Assembly: GCA_021307315.1 (NCBI GenBank)
Contig: JAJSPD010000055.1
Location: forward strand, 248,001-312,000
Reading direction: 5' to 3'
Source of the DNA: Bisporella sp. PMI_857
Taxonomy: Eukaryota > Ascomycota > Leotiomycetes > Helotiales > Helotiaceae
DNA length: 64,000 nt
The translations under genes and the position numbers were made by a program. This document shows positions 1 through 14,195 of this stretch, one piece after another. The number at the start of each line of letters is the position of its first letter. The first letter of the stretch is position 1. The notes beneath the pieces were generated by a model. The model did not search any database, was not told where the DNA came from, and saw nothing but the letters and a program-made list of their open reading frames with translations.

Positions 1-809
1 GTTTATTAGTTTATTACACTATAAAATCAATATGAAATATAAACTATATTCTTTGACTTTATTGAAATCTCGGACTCCATTAAATTGTAAGTTAAGTTAG
101 GTTAGGTTAAGCACTTTCCAGTGGAATCCCAGATATTAACCGAGAAAAAAAAACACGGAAAGCATGCTAAAACAGGTCGCTTGTCAAGTCGTTAATACTC
201 TTGCAGGTGTATTAGGCTTAGCGCCGCTGTTATGAAACCTAATAGCTTTGCTGTTGGATGAAGCAAAAAACTTATATCAAAACTGGAGACAGAAAATTCC
301 AATTTCGTCATCTATTCGAGCATAGAGTCGTTGCTCAAATTGGTCGCAACTCTCACTTATGTCTTCCAATCTAGTCTTTCCAGCTACCAAAGCCGAGTTT
401 TTACGCTATTTTGAGACCGTTCAAGCTGTGGGCTGGAATAAAATCTTGGTAATGAAACAAGAAGTTAAGATAGTGGTTTTGCTACATATACTTCCGGAGT
501 GGCTAGTCTTTGTTTACATCTCGAATCAGGGGATTCCGTAAGATTGTAACACTGGAGCTCTGCACTGGACTTTGACAACTTTGTATTCATAAGCCAGCAC
601 TGTTAACGCTCAGTATCAGTGTACACTGGATTGCGGTTGAATGAATATTCAGGCTGGGAGCTCTCATATTGAAGGATAAAAGTCCTAATGGAGATTAGGA
701 TCGTAATACGTACGCCTCACATTCATGACCTTTTATACAGCCTTAAACTCCCTTGGTTCATGCCCAAAGCCAAAAACACCGTTTCTTAATGCCAAGCTCA
801 ATTTCGGGC
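1..809. other. Intergenic, no supported gene
   Basis: A/T-rich sequence at the left edge. The longest open stretch (359-541, 60 codons) resembles nothing I know and has no splice-extended partner. A short TTAAG/TTAGG-like run near 88-110 is too irregular to be a telomere array. This stretch probably holds the 3' flank of the minus-strand ATPase that ends at 810. Confidence 0.6.
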
Positions 810-2634
810 TCACATTCCTGATGTGCCCACCTCTCGATAAACCTCAAAACTCCTGATGGGTTCTATCTCACCTCTCTCTTTACGCTCCCGTATCTCCTCT
901 CTGATCCGCCATTCCTCTTCCTCGTTCTCGAAAGCCTGTTCAAATAACCTGCCCTGCCCTCGACTCCAACATCGTGGCATCAGGCTCTTCCCATCGGCCG
1001 CTATTGATATTGAGCCCTCTTCTGCATCCTTCTTGGTCGTGAATTGGGAAGATCCCTTGTCGTATCCACGAACAAATTTCTCGTCCACCAGACAATACCT
1101 AATGCCAGATCCTGGTCCCCAGTACATAATCTCCCCTAATACTGACTCCATGATGGAACGGAGGCCGCGAGCCCCAATTCCGCCGGAAGTTACGGTCTTG
1201 TCTGATTTGTTCTGGGTAGAAGAGCCGAGGGCTCGTTCTGCGACGGCGCGCAAGGCAAGGGTGGTGAACTTGAGCTGAATACTGTAAGTGCCGAGGAGCG
1301 CGGTGTATTGCTTTACCAAGGAGTTTCGAGGCTCGGTGAGAATGGATACCAGCTCTGGGAGAGTCAAAGGGTTCAAAGCGGTGATGATGGGTATTCGACC
1401 CAACAGTTCCGGGATGAGTCCATAGGTTTGAAGATCTGGTGGAGTAACTTGTTGGAGGACACTGGGCTCTGAGTTTGAGTCACTCTTAGGATTCTCGGTT
1501 TTAAGCTGTGCTCCAAATCCGATGCTTGATCCCGCAGACAGGCGCGAATTAATTATCCTTTCTAGTCCAACAAAAGCTCCCGCAAAGACGAAGAGGATGT
1601 TTGAGGTATCAATGGTATACTGCTCCGGCTTTCCTTGACTTGCATCTCTGTCTCGGCTGCCTCGATCTAATCTATCACCTCTTGCATTTTCAGTCTTTGA
1701 GTTTCTATCGTTCTTGGCGTTAACTGTGACACTTGTTCCTTCAATCATTTTCAGTAGACCCTGCTGGACGCCCTCTCCGGAGACATCTCGGCCATGCGTC
1801 ATGATAGCAGGTTTGGCCAGTTTATCTACTTCATCAAGGAAGATGATGCCGGTCTCGCATTTACCTATGTCGTGATTAGCCGCAAGGAGTAATCGCTCGA
1901 TGGCAGATTCAATGTCTGTTCCAATGTAGCCAGCCTGAGTAAGCGAAGAACAGTCTACTGTTGCAAATGGGACTTCCAGCACTTTGGCCAGTGTTGATAA
2001 GATGTATGTCTTTCCCACACCGGATGGTCCAAGGAGAAGGAGGTTAGACTTCTCAATGACAGTTACATCTGGAACAGATAGCTCTTTGGATCCCAATTCT
2101 GGTTCAGGCCCAATCATGGGCCTGTAGTTCACAGTCACTGTCTCTGTGTGGCCGGGAAATTCATCTTCATTATACAATTAATGTTCGCTTTATGGGTGGA
2201 TAGATGGACTTACTTTCTATAGGATGGCTATCTCGGTCTCGATCCTTCAACAAACTCCGTTGTTTCTCCTGTAGACGATCAGCTTCCTCGGCTGACTGTC
2301 GTCGTATTTCTCGGATTCGCTGATAATGATTATATATCGCTACGCTCGTGACCTTTTTGGCCTTATCCTGGCCCACTACAAACTTGTCGAGATGTGCTTT
2401 GAGAAGCGAGGGAGTCTGGTTGGGTGCTCCATGCTTGGATACGTTAGATAAAGGACCTCTAACCTCTGGTCTGATTTCAATAGTTACTGTCGCTCCTTGG
2501 CCTGAGAAATCAGAGCGTCGAAATTGACTATCTCGTAAGCGTGATGAAGATGTAGACAGCGGCCGAGCGAGGATGAGCAAGCTGCGGTTATGGATATAGG
2601 AGTGTAGTATCGCACTCCGATTTAAAGTGGGCAT
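810..2634 (-). CDS. mcx1: Mitochondrial ClpX-type AAA+ ATPase (Mcx1-like)
   Basis: AAA+ unfoldase of the ClpX/HslU type, expected in the mitochondrial matrix. There ClpX proteins unfold substrates or, in fungi without ClpP, act as chaperones such as yeast Mcx1. Two exons, 2634-2214 and 2164-810, are joined over a 49-nt GT-AG intron (GTAAGT donor) and give about 591 aa. The N-terminus is rich in Arg and Ser and lacks acidic residues, like a matrix targeting sequence. A conserved stretch near residue 95 ([12 protein letters not shown]) is the ClpX N-terminal signature. Walker A GPSGVGKT lies near residues 186-193 and Walker [10 protein letters not shown] near 250. No Cys4 zinc-binding domain is visible, as in fungal Mcx1 and unlike bacterial ClpX. 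An insert rich in Asp, Arg and Ser follows Walker B. The gene is divergent from the branching enzyme gene, with 683 bp between starts. Family call is firm; peptidase partnership is not visible here. Confidence 0.93.
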
Positions 2635-3317
2635 AGTAGCAAGGACTGTAGGATCTCATAACTGCTTCATCGCGCGTCTGTCGATTGGGGATGGTGTTAC
2701 TCAACAATAAATGCTTTCGGGAGAACAGATGCGGATATCGGACCGTAAGAACCAAGCCAAGCCGGTGCTAAGCGAGTCCGGCATAGTTGATGTTCGTTGA
2801 TGTTCTGTGTCGTTTTTCGAATATTGATATACAACTTTATGATCGTATTATTTAAAACAGTATTCGTGCGGATGGCTAGGTGAAACCCAGCGGTATAGAG
2901 AGCCTCTCTTGTTGAGTGATGCAGTTCTATCAATAAGTGTAAATCACGTGGGTGATCTAACGGTTGAGCTCGACCGGGGTGATCCCTGGTGCCTGGGCTG
3001 GGCTTGGTGAATTTGCCGCAGACAGGGGCACGTCATTCTGCTGGGGGGGGGGGGAAGTTACGGGAGGGTAAAGTAGGTTCAACATACTGAGAGCAGAAAG
3101 GGTTTCTTCCAAAAGCCACCGCAGAAATATTCGCCGATTTTGTCAACAGAAAAATAATCCTCCAATTTTTATATTGATTGGCTCTTCTTTACAATTTCTG
3201 TCTATTTAATACGCATTGAAGGCTGGTTTCTTGATTCTGGAAGCTGGAAACTGCAACAAACATCGCCCTCATTCGCAGCTTGCTGTCGTTCGGAAATACA
3301 CCACGAAAACACACAAT
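2635..3317. promoter_or_regulatory. Divergent promoter between ATPase and branching enzyme genes
   Basis: This 683-bp stretch separates the two divergent starts and has no supported gene. It carries a CACGTG E-box near 2945 and a run of 12 G at 3043-3054. Promoter role is inferred from position only. Confidence 0.45.
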
Positions 3318-5724
3318 ATGGATAGCATCAACGAAACTTCCTCCAACTCCGTTACCCACGGCCCAGTAGCAGATGGTCTGCCTAATGACGGCACTGGTGA
3401 GCTCAATAGGAATGTCTACAACAGAACAAGCTAATCTGCGCGCAGGTGTCGTGAAGCTTGATCCCTGGTTGTCGCCTTTCAAAGACTCTCTTAAACACCG
3501 ATACAGCAAAGCGCAGGCATGGATCAAGACCATCGATGAGACTGAGGGAGGCTTGGACAAGTTCAGCAGAGTACAATTGTCGAGGAACACAGCATTACAC
3601 GCGGCTGACAGGAGTAGGGCACAGAGAAGTTTGGCTTCAACGTAGACAAGGACAACAATATCACCTATAGGGAATGGGCGCCAAATGCGGTGAAGGCATT
3701 CCTTATTGGTGAATTCAGTATTTCTTCCCAGCAGTTGCAGAGCTCCTTTTGTTTGCTATGCTAATTTGTGGGTTGTAGATGAATGGAACAGAGAAGATCA
3801 CCCGATGAAGAAAGACACATTTGGCGTTTTTGAAATTAAAATACCTGCAAAGGATGGAAAGCCTGCCATTGAGCACAATTCTAAGATCAAGGTAAATTTA
3901 TCGAATTAAGGGGAAGGGGCAGCTGCTAAGCTACTAGATCTCAATGATTACGCCAAAGGGAGAACGAATCGAGCGCATACCAGCATGGATCAAATATGTC
4001 ACACAAGATCTGCACGTCTCTCCTGTCTACGATGGACGATTTTGGAATCCTCCTGAGTCCAAAAAATATATTCGGAAACATCCACGTCCAAAGAAGCCAC
4101 AAAGTGTTAGGGTCTACGAGGCTCATATTGGCATCTCCTCCCCAGAACTGAGATGTGCTACATATAAGGAGTTTACAAAGAACATGCTGCCGAGGATAAA
4201 ATATTTGGGGTACAATGTCATCCAGCTCATGGCCATCATGGAGCATGCCTATTATGCCAGCTTTGGTTATCAAATCAACAGCTTCTTTGCAGCAAGCAGC
4301 AGATTTGGCACACCAGATGACCTGAAGGAGCTCATCGATACCGCACATGGATTAGGAATCGTGGTTCTACTCGACGTAGTTCACAGCCATGCCTCAAAGA
4401 ACGTCTTAGACGGATTGAATGAATTTGACGGCTCGGATAGCTGCTACTTCCACGAAGGTCCTAAAGGCGAGCATGAGTTATGGGACAGCCGGCTGTTCAA
4501 CTACGGAGCTCACGAGGTTTTAAGATTTCTCCTTAGTAATTTGCGATTTTGGATGGACGAGTATTATTTTGATGGTTTCCGCTTCGATGGAGTAACAAGT
4601 ATGCTCTACACTCACCATGGAATTGGAACAGGGTTTTCAGGAGGCTATCATGAATACTTTGGCCCAGGCGTTGATGAGGACGGGGTGATCTATCTCATGC
4701 TTGCGAACGAAATGCTGCACCAGCTGTATCCTGAGACGATCACAATCGCAGAAGACGTCTCTGGAATGCCAGCGTTATGTCTTTCGTTATCTTTGGGAGG
4801 AGTAGGATTCGATTACCGTCTTGCCATGGCCATTCCGGATATGTGGATCAAGATCTTGAAGGAGAAGAAAGACGACGATTGGGACATCGGCAATATCACA
4901 TTTACTCTTACCAACCGTCGACATGGTGAAAAGACAATTGCATATTGCGAGAGTCACGACCAGGCGTGAGTAATATTTCTATTTCCATCACGTGCGTTCA
5001 AAACTGACAATTATTAGACTTGTTGGTGACAAGTCCATCATGATGCATCTATGCGATGCAGAAATGTATACCAATATGTCGACTCTCTCGGCCATGACAC
5101 CGATTATTGAACGAGGCATATCTCTACACAAGATGATTCGGTTGTTGACCCACGGTCTCGGAGGAGAGGGTTATCTTAACTTCGAGGGTAATGAGTTCGG
5201 GCATCCTGAATGGTTGGATTTCCCACGTGCAGGTAATGATAACAGCTTCTGGTATGCACGTCGACAGTTCAATTTAACCGATGATCATCTCCTCCGGTAC
5301 AAGTTCTTAAATGAGTTTGACGCCAAGATGCAACACCTCGAAGAGAAATATGGCTGGCTTCATTCTCCACAAGCCTACATCAGTTTAAAAAACGAGGCCG
5401 ACAAAGTGGTCGTTTTTGAGCGAGCGGGCTTGCTCTGGATTTTCAATTTCCATCCAACTAAAAGCTTTGCGGATTATCGAGTGGGTGTTGAGCAGGAGGG
5501 CACATATAGACTCGTGCTGAACACAGATTCTAAGGACTACGGTGGCTTTGAGAGAATTGACTCCGACACTAGATTCTTCACAACACCGCTTGAGTGGAAT
5601 GGGAGAAAGAACTTTACTCAAGTCTACATTCCCACCCGGACTGCAATTGTAAGTGCACTCCAGCTGTTAAGTCAAACACTACTGACTATCTTTGAAGGTT
5701 CTTGCCATCGAGTCAACACACTAA
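3318..5724 (+). CDS. GLC3: 1,4-alpha-glucan (glycogen) branching enzyme
   Basis: GH13 enzyme that makes alpha-1,6 branches in glycogen in the cytosol. Seven exons: 3318-3396, 3446-3570, 3618-3717, 3779-3891, 3938-4965, 5018-5648, 5698-5724. All six introns are GT-AG (46-61 nt), and the joined frame is open for 700 aa, the usual length of fungal branching enzymes. An N-terminal CBM48-like part (YREWAPNA) is followed by the four GH13 regions. These are DVVHSH near 285, GFRFDG with the nucleophile Asp near 356, the acid/base Glu in AEDVSG near 411, and ESHDQ with the transition-state Asp near 480. The C-terminal all-beta domain ends in a nine-codon final exon. An in-frame ATG at 3216 would add 34 residues; 3318 is preferred because fungal homologues have short N-termini. 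I see no defect. Confidence 0.96.
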
Positions 5725-6527
5725 GGTGCACAAATTGGTGGCAGAAGGGATTATATGATAATGACATGATGAGATAGGTTTTCCCTGATAGATATTTCAT
5801 TTGTTGCTTTAGATTTCTGCTTTCTAGGCATATGTATTACGGAAGATGATATCAAGTTGCTAATTGCTTGTTGGGGAGGATTTATGAGCGTGTTAAAAGC
5901 GAAGGATCTCAAAATACAGCATGTGTTCACATTCTATGCCAAGATCTGTCCTTGCACAATTGCTCCTCGGCATCCGTGACTGTCGTTAACCCAATGTTGA
6001 CCTCTCGATCACTATTTTATACCCGGTATTGCTCGCCGATACCTCACAGCCCATCTCAGTAGGGGATCATAGACGAATACTTGATCATTTTTTAGTCATC
6101 TAAAGCCAACCACCGCGTGCTTGTTGTTATGATTGAGAGGCAATTCCTAAATAGTGGACCTCCTCAAGCCCGATTCGCGGAGCCTGTTAGGAAAAGGAGG
6201 GTTGGGGAGGATTCAAAGGCAAAGGCTAGCCTTGGGAGCGTGCTGTGTGCTGAATCTCGTGCCGTGATACTTAGGTATCTTGATATCACATTATATCTAT
6301 GATAGAAAGTGAAATAACAGCTTCTTATTATCTGCAAAGCAATGTTTACATGTTAAATTGGATCCGGCTCTTCCCGGGTATTCTATAGTCACGTGTTATT
6401 GGCCGCTAGTCGCAAATTGTTCGGCTGATTTGCTTGACGAACCTCAAACTTTGTACCTCAAGACTCCTTTCGCAATCATCTCCTCTAACTCCACTCTCAT
6501 CCATAACGCTCTTTCTCATCTTGCAAG
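5725..6527. other. Intergenic; probable ATP2 promoter
   Basis: No supported gene. A CACGTG box at 6390-6395 is followed at once by ATTGG (reverse CCAAT box) at 6398-6402, about 130 bp before the ATP2 start. Such a pair is common before fungal respiratory genes, but binding is only inferred. Pyrimidine-rich sequence (6470-6520) leads into the start codon, as in many strongly expressed fungal genes. Confidence 0.4.
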
Positions 6528-8408
<1,881 letters not shown>

Positions 8409-11400
8409 AGGAAGAATCCTAGACTGGGGAAGGATGTGTATAGTTGAGCGGGAAATTGGGGTTAAGCATTGGTTCTTTTCTGGGGCTGTGTACAGGAAAT
8501 GGAATGCCAACGCAAAAAGAACCACCTCTACTATAATAGCTACAGCATCGCATCTCCCTCTATCCCTTTTGTAGCTTGTAACAATGAACGATGGTTTTCT
8601 TTTTCCAAATTGGTCCGCATCTTGGTCATTTTATATTTTTAGCATGTCCTCGCGGGCGATTTGGAGCGTTAGAGGTTAAGGTAGTATGGTTGTCAAAGCA
8701 TATATGAAAATATATGATGCGGAAACAACCAGCCACGACTCAGGTATGAAGTCACTTACAATCTAATTAGTACTGAATCCAACATATTCTACCTTACTAA
8801 CACTACCAACTGCATTTGAGCTTTAACTTGTACTTGGTGAACCTGGAGCACATTGAGCAATAATTAGGGCATCGACGCGTGGAAAGTCAAAGAGAGCAAT
8901 AACCACTATGTGATAGCACTGCTTACGAAATAACATTCGCACCTATATCTGCAACAACTAAATTCAAATGAATATCACTAAAAACGGAAAGCCTCGATGC
9001 ACCGATTTGGTGCACCGCAATTCCAGAAGAAATTCGTGTGAAAAGTTTCACGCCAACTACGGCATAGTATATCGATCTCGATTTATATAATCTTGCAAAT
9101 ATTATTCTGGTTTCATGAAATATTTACAATACGGCTGCAGTAACACTTCCAGCTCCAGCAGCAATCCACATCAATATTCGAGGTATCAGCAAAACTTCTC
9201 GCTATTGTCTGCTCACCTCCATTTCAGGATCCCTAGTGGTGTTCCAGTCAGCTGGGCAACGTCTTACGGAAATGAACGGAACGGAACGGCTAGTGCATGA
9301 TCAGATCCTTTTTTTTAAATGCCAGTTCGTATACGGAGGTCAGATTATCATGGTAGCTGATGAAGGCTTAGCCTGCTTCATTTTTTTTTCCTTTGCCAGA
9401 CAAAAGTCTCATATGCGATGTTTCAATGCCTATATAATGGGATTCAGTCTATCCGAGCAGTGTTTGTGTATGAGGAATATACGGCCAGTTACAGTACCTC
9501 GTGTAATTTTTCCGGCAGGTGGCTTAGAGTGTAGGAGTTTAGATTGATGAGGAAGGCTTTGTGTTGGAAAAAGGCTGTCCCGAAGTCAGGGTAGATCAAG
9601 TAGTTGGCAATTGCAGAGTGAGTGAGCCGGGAAAAGAAGATAACGGAGAGGAAGCCGAAGGTCATAGTTGTAATCTCATCATAGAGTAGAATTGTTATAA
9701 GGAATAAAGCGATATTCGGATTCAGGATTTTGTCAAACAGGATGTTTATGGTTCTTGCACATTGAAGAGACTGTGGCATATATCTTACCTAATTCCGTAG
9801 CCATGCTATATTTGCATCCTCAACACGTATTTCCCTGCTCAGCAATAGTTAAATACCCTGCATCTTCACCCTACTTCGTTTGCATGCTGTTCTGTGCTGA
9901 ATCTGAGCTAGGGATGATCGACTGTTGCCTTATATAGATAGAGAGTGTGCGAAGTTAGCCCCTACCAGACGCCAAAGAAAGTAACTACTACTCATTGAGC
10001 ATCCCCGTTTTCCAGAGCTTACGCTGGCGTTCGTACCATATTTGAGAATAAATTCAAAAGCTCTTCAACTTTGAGAGAACATCAATGTGCAGTACTTTGA
10101 TCTTTCATAGCTCTTTTCGTCTTTCTTCGCCCATGGCAATCATGTATTACGTTTGACTTGCCATTTCCAATATGACTTTTCGAGTTCGTGTTTCGTGTAT
10201 GCAGGATAACATTTGCTCATGGCCTCAAGAGACATGCTATTTTGGATATTCCTTCGAAGACTCCTAGTTTCTCCTGCCTAGACTATAAACCGCAATAAGT
10301 TAAAGCACTTCAAAAAGTTATATTCGGATTTGGCCTGGGGAAGGCCATAAACCTATAACCGCCCCCCCCCTCCTAAACAATAACAACAACAACAACAACA
10401 ACAACATAAAAAGGCTGTATTACAGTATGATGCGCAACGCTAGAAGAGAAGAACAATGGCTTAGCCGCCGTACAAAGATAGCGTGTCAGTTTTCCCCAAC
10501 ATGGATTGACTCCAGAGAAGTTCTAAGGAAATGGCTGTGGCTGGATACATTGAACAAGATTTAAGCTATAACAGCACCTTGGACAGGTTTTTATATTTCA
10601 TAGAAGAGAGACTATCAGAAGCAAGGCTGGAGATCTGGCAACTAATAGCATCTATAAGTCCTTTAAGAACTCCAAATACATTACTTTTACAATGCTTGAA
10701 GCTTCTCCTTCAAAGGTCATGAAGTGGTAGTTGGAGTTTGGGAGTTTCGCTAAATGTTTATCCGAGATATGATTGGCTTTTTGAAGCCCAACTTCCCCAC
10801 TCGTTGGGGGCAACAAATTTCGAGATAGGATAATTCCCACCATTTCTCTACCATTTCTTCTTTTTCACTTTTGTTCAAAGCAGCTCTCTGCAAGTTGGAA
10901 GACGAACAGTCTATTCTTTTGGACATTCTTAGGCCGCCTCGATGCCGAGGAGCAATGCAACTGTATCACAATCCCTTCGCAGACTCGAAACCGTATTATC
11001 TCGATTGACACCCTACTGAGATGGACCTGATTCAACATGCGCCGCGGACGGCACATGTAGGAGGGTATTGAATTACTATTATCAGACCATATAGTGCTTT
11101 ACTCTGCCATCTCGAGACCCTGATTGGATCAGGACCGGCATCGATTCGAGTTGCATGTCATGAATTCTCTGGCATCCAAAAATACCGGCAAGGACGTGGG
11201 ACCAACATTAGGTGCGCAGTATAACGACGATTATGCAGAAAGATCGTGCCAGTTTTTGGCGTAATTAGCGAACGCCTATGATCTACACAGATTGACGGCA
11301 CATATGGCGAGGAGATGCTATGAATAGAGAACATTATCACGACTTTCAGAACACGAGGTCGTTACTGCCAGCTCGAGAAGCGTGCTTCTCAACTAATGCT

Positions 11401-12815
11401 AACTTACTAGGTTGTGGCGTAAGAGTTATGTGTGCGCAAGACGTGGGGCGTCTGATACTGGAGAGATCGTTGGGGAGGAATCAACCTTGGCTACTTTTGC
11501 ATTGTAGCAGACTCAAGCTACACGTATCTCCATGCCAGGTCTAGTCTCAATGCTACACTTTAAGGCTTCTACCTGTAGAGCATGATACATGGTGATATGC
11601 TTGATGGTAAAGACTACGATCTGTTAGCGCTGCGAGGATTCGGAGACAAGGATCGCAGTAACAGCATGGCTGCTGCGATTTGATGGTGGCACGTAGGGAT
11701 GAAGCTAAGGTTATTGTTGATTTTTTTGTTATGATGATCGAGTGAAAGCGATGCAAGTGACGCGCCACCTGTCGCGTGTGGCAGGATCGCCCAAAAGCGA
11801 GACTGAAAGCTTAGTATAGATCGCTATGTTGAGTCGTGTGCGACAATCCATTAACTACTGCATTGTATGTTGCTAGAATGGCGTAAGTTGCGAACCATTG
11901 GAAGCACCCGACATTAGTATACATGCTGCTAGACCCTACTATCATTATGCTTACGATGCATTGGCAAGGCAAAGCTGTCAACCTAAGCTGAGAGTAGTCT
12001 CGTCACCAGTGTGATGACATGCATGGATTATTAGAACCCACAGAGGGTTATTTTTTTCAACTCCACATAAGAAACGGCTGGTCTGACCAGTTCTGACAAT
12101 AACATCTTCCGAGGGCGGCACAGCCAGCCTTGGAAGCTTATGTTACCGATTAAGAACCATTTCAATATTTTGGACCTCTTAAACAAGCGCGATGTTTTCT
12201 TGAATGCATCTGACTTGGAAAGACATTCGATTTGTGATCTTTGAGATGATTCTTGCAGTTGAGTTATAAGGTTTTTTTTATGACATAATTTTTTAAAGCT
12301 ATTTTGATCTTACTTTTTCTCTCAATTGTGCTGAAACGCTGGCTTCTATAAATTCTCACAAGGTTTTTGGGGATTACTCCGTGCCCCAAAATAGTTGGCT
12401 GAGTCAAGTGGCCATTGGAGGAGAGTGTTTGACGAGGCTTCAATCAACTCCCGAAGGATTCTTAGCGAGCGCCTGTTGGGGAGAAACCCTAGCCCCCATA
12501 ACTACGCCCCTACACACTCCTCCCTTGTAAATATCACATTTACAGGCTCGCTTGCACTTCTTACACACCCCGCAGGTCGTGCGTGCAACCTGAAACCTTG
12601 CCATGCACACATCTGGAAGATAAGCACCGATAGTTGGAGGGGCATGGCGATCTTGACTGGTGGAGGGTGACGAAAGGTGGGAACACGTCCGATGCAACTC
12701 GATATTATTCAATATCCTCAGCCTCATTCTGTTCTGGTCAGGTCATTCTTATGGTTGTGCTATTCCACACTTCCACCCCTTCTCTTTCTATACGATGGGT
12801 CAACAATAATTCAGA
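8409..12815. other. 4.4-kb intergenic stretch, no supported gene
   Basis: Only short open frames without recognisable domains on either strand. It starts with the ATP2 3' flank. It holds a C9 run (10362-10370) followed by an (AAC)n microsatellite at about 10382-10405. The stretch 12395-12815 lies just upstream of a membrane-protein gene and may contain its 5' UTR or an unplaced signal-peptide exon. I found no tRNA or other structured RNA that I could support. Confidence 0.5.
10362..10405. repeat. C-run plus (AAC)n microsatellite
   Basis: Nine C residues, a short spacer, then about eight tandem AAC units. Simple sequence in a gene-free stretch; likely length-variable between strains. Confidence 0.85.
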
Positions 12816-14195
12816 ATGGAAATTGGATGGCAGCGGCCAGGTTTACAGAACCGACAGGATCACGAAATATGCTTCCGCGATGCCAGGGCAGCCTTTGTGA
12901 CAAATCCAGCTTCGCTGAGAAATTGTAGCGAGGAGGACAACGATTGCCTGTGCAGTCAATCTACGCAAGAGGACGGCGATGAACCATTCTATAGCTTTTT
13001 GCTATCCAGAATATGCAACTTTTGCCCCAACATTGGGCCACAAGAACCACTTTCTTTCTTGCGCGAGGTTTGTCCCGACAAGGCCGAGCTCTTGAACGGT
13101 CGATATACCTGTACTCCAGGTGCGACACAATTTTCGGAACTGTCTATCAGCGCAACTGAAAGTTCAACGCCGACACCAGTGGCCAACCTCATCACTTTAT
13201 CTGTCACGAGAAATCCCTTTCCAACAGCAACATCCCCGTCTACAACGCAGACTGCGCAGATTGTAAACCCGTCTAGCAGAAGCTCTGAAAAACCTCTTTT
13301 TGCTGGAACTGCCTCCCTAACTGGGGCAACTTCGTTGCAGTCTAGCATCCCATCTTCTTCCCTAGCGAGCTCGACGCTGGATGCCGTACCTGCTGCTCCT
13401 GCTCGCAACAGAAGCGGTTTGTCAACCGGAGCAAAGGCTGGTATCGGCGTTGCCGCAGGAGTTGCAGCTATTTTTATCCTGATAGCTGCAATATTCTTCT
13501 GGAGGCGGCGAAGAAATAGGAAAGGCTGGCAGGCTGAGGGATCGCAAACACCGGAGCTCTACTATGAGAATGGAACGGAGACACCATACGGTGCGCAATG
13601 GAACGTCAAGCATATCAGCGCCGTGTCACCTACGCCGATGCGAGAGAAAGTCGGGAGAAACTCCCATATTGTGCAAGCAAGAGAGATAAGTGATGAAGAT
13701 ACTTCGACGGAGAGCAGAGTGGCATTGAATATGTACGGCACTGGTCAGAATAGTGGACGCAACACACCTAGGACCATTGAGAATGACGTTGTGGCTGGTA
13801 CTGCATCGAACAGAACGAGCTATCAACAACACAGTCGAGGCACTCCAGGGTCAAAGTCCTCCTCCGTAACAGCAATATCGAGAAAAGAAGTACCCATACG
13901 CAACTCCGCAGCATATTCCACTCCCGCTACATCTGGACCACCACTGACGCATAACAACCATGCACAATCGGATGCTCGTTCAAGCAGTAGGATTTCAGGA
14001 ACGCTGCGAGGTCCAGTACCTGACATGTATGTCTATGGTGGAGAGACTATCACGGATGAGGCGGAGCTAGAAAGACTAGAGGAAGAGGAAAGGAGAATAG
14101 ACGAGGCTATCAGAGAGAGTGAAAGTAGGCAGCAGATGAGGCAGGAAAGGGATGTGATTAGGACTAGGATACAAGGTCTGAGGGATAGTTTATAG
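12816..14195 (+). CDS. Ser/Thr-rich single-pass membrane protein, function unknown
   Basis: A 459-codon open frame. Residues 15-100 are rich in Cys (CFRDARAAF, CLCSQ, ICNFCPN, REVCPD) and would face the outside. A long Ser/Thr/Pro stretch (about 105-195) looks like an O-glycosylated stalk. One membrane helix (AGIGVAAGVAAIFILIAAIFF, about 205-228) ends in a basic stop-transfer run RRRRNRK. The cytoplasmic tail is Ser-rich and ends in a charged Glu/Arg coiled coil (about 415-459). The layout is that of fungal WSC/Mid2-type wall sensors, but the Cys spacing fits neither WSC nor CFEM, so no sensor role is claimed. No signal peptide is present at this start and the frame is closed by a stop at 12807. 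The true N-terminus probably comes from an upstream exon spliced at the AG at 12813-12814. Confidence 0.7.
   Translation: MEIGWQRPGLQNRQDHEICFRDARAAFVTNPASLRNCSEEDNDCLCSQSTQEDGDEPFYSFLLSRICNFCPNIGPQEPLSFLREVCPDKAELLNGRYTCTPGATQFSELSISATESSTPTPVANLITLSVTRNPFPTATSPSTTQTAQIVNPSSRSSEKPLFAGTASLTGATSLQSSIPSSSLASSTLDAVPAAPARNRSGLSTGAKAGIGVAAGVAAIFILIAAIFFWRRRRNRKGWQAEGSQTPELYYENGTETPYGAQWNVKHISAVSPTPMREKVGRNSHIVQAREISDEDTSTESRVALNMYGTGQNSGRNTPRTIENDVVAGTASNRTSYQQHSRGTPGSKSSSVTAISRKEVPIRNSAAYSTPATSGPPLTHNNHAQSDARSSSRISGTLRGPVPDMYVYGGETITDEAELERLEEEERRIDEAIRESESRQQMRQERDVIRTRIQGLRDSL

Noticed and set aside
88..110. Telomere-like TTAGG repeats
   Set aside because: Units vary in length and sequence, only three or four copies, and ordinary genes follow at once.
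856..1278. 140-codon plus-strand frame
   Set aside because: Lies opposite the conserved ClpX coding strand; its sequence is low-complexity Ser/Arg without a domain.
12816..13130. CFEM or WSC domain in the membrane protein
   Set aside because: Cysteines are present but their number and spacing fit neither domain.
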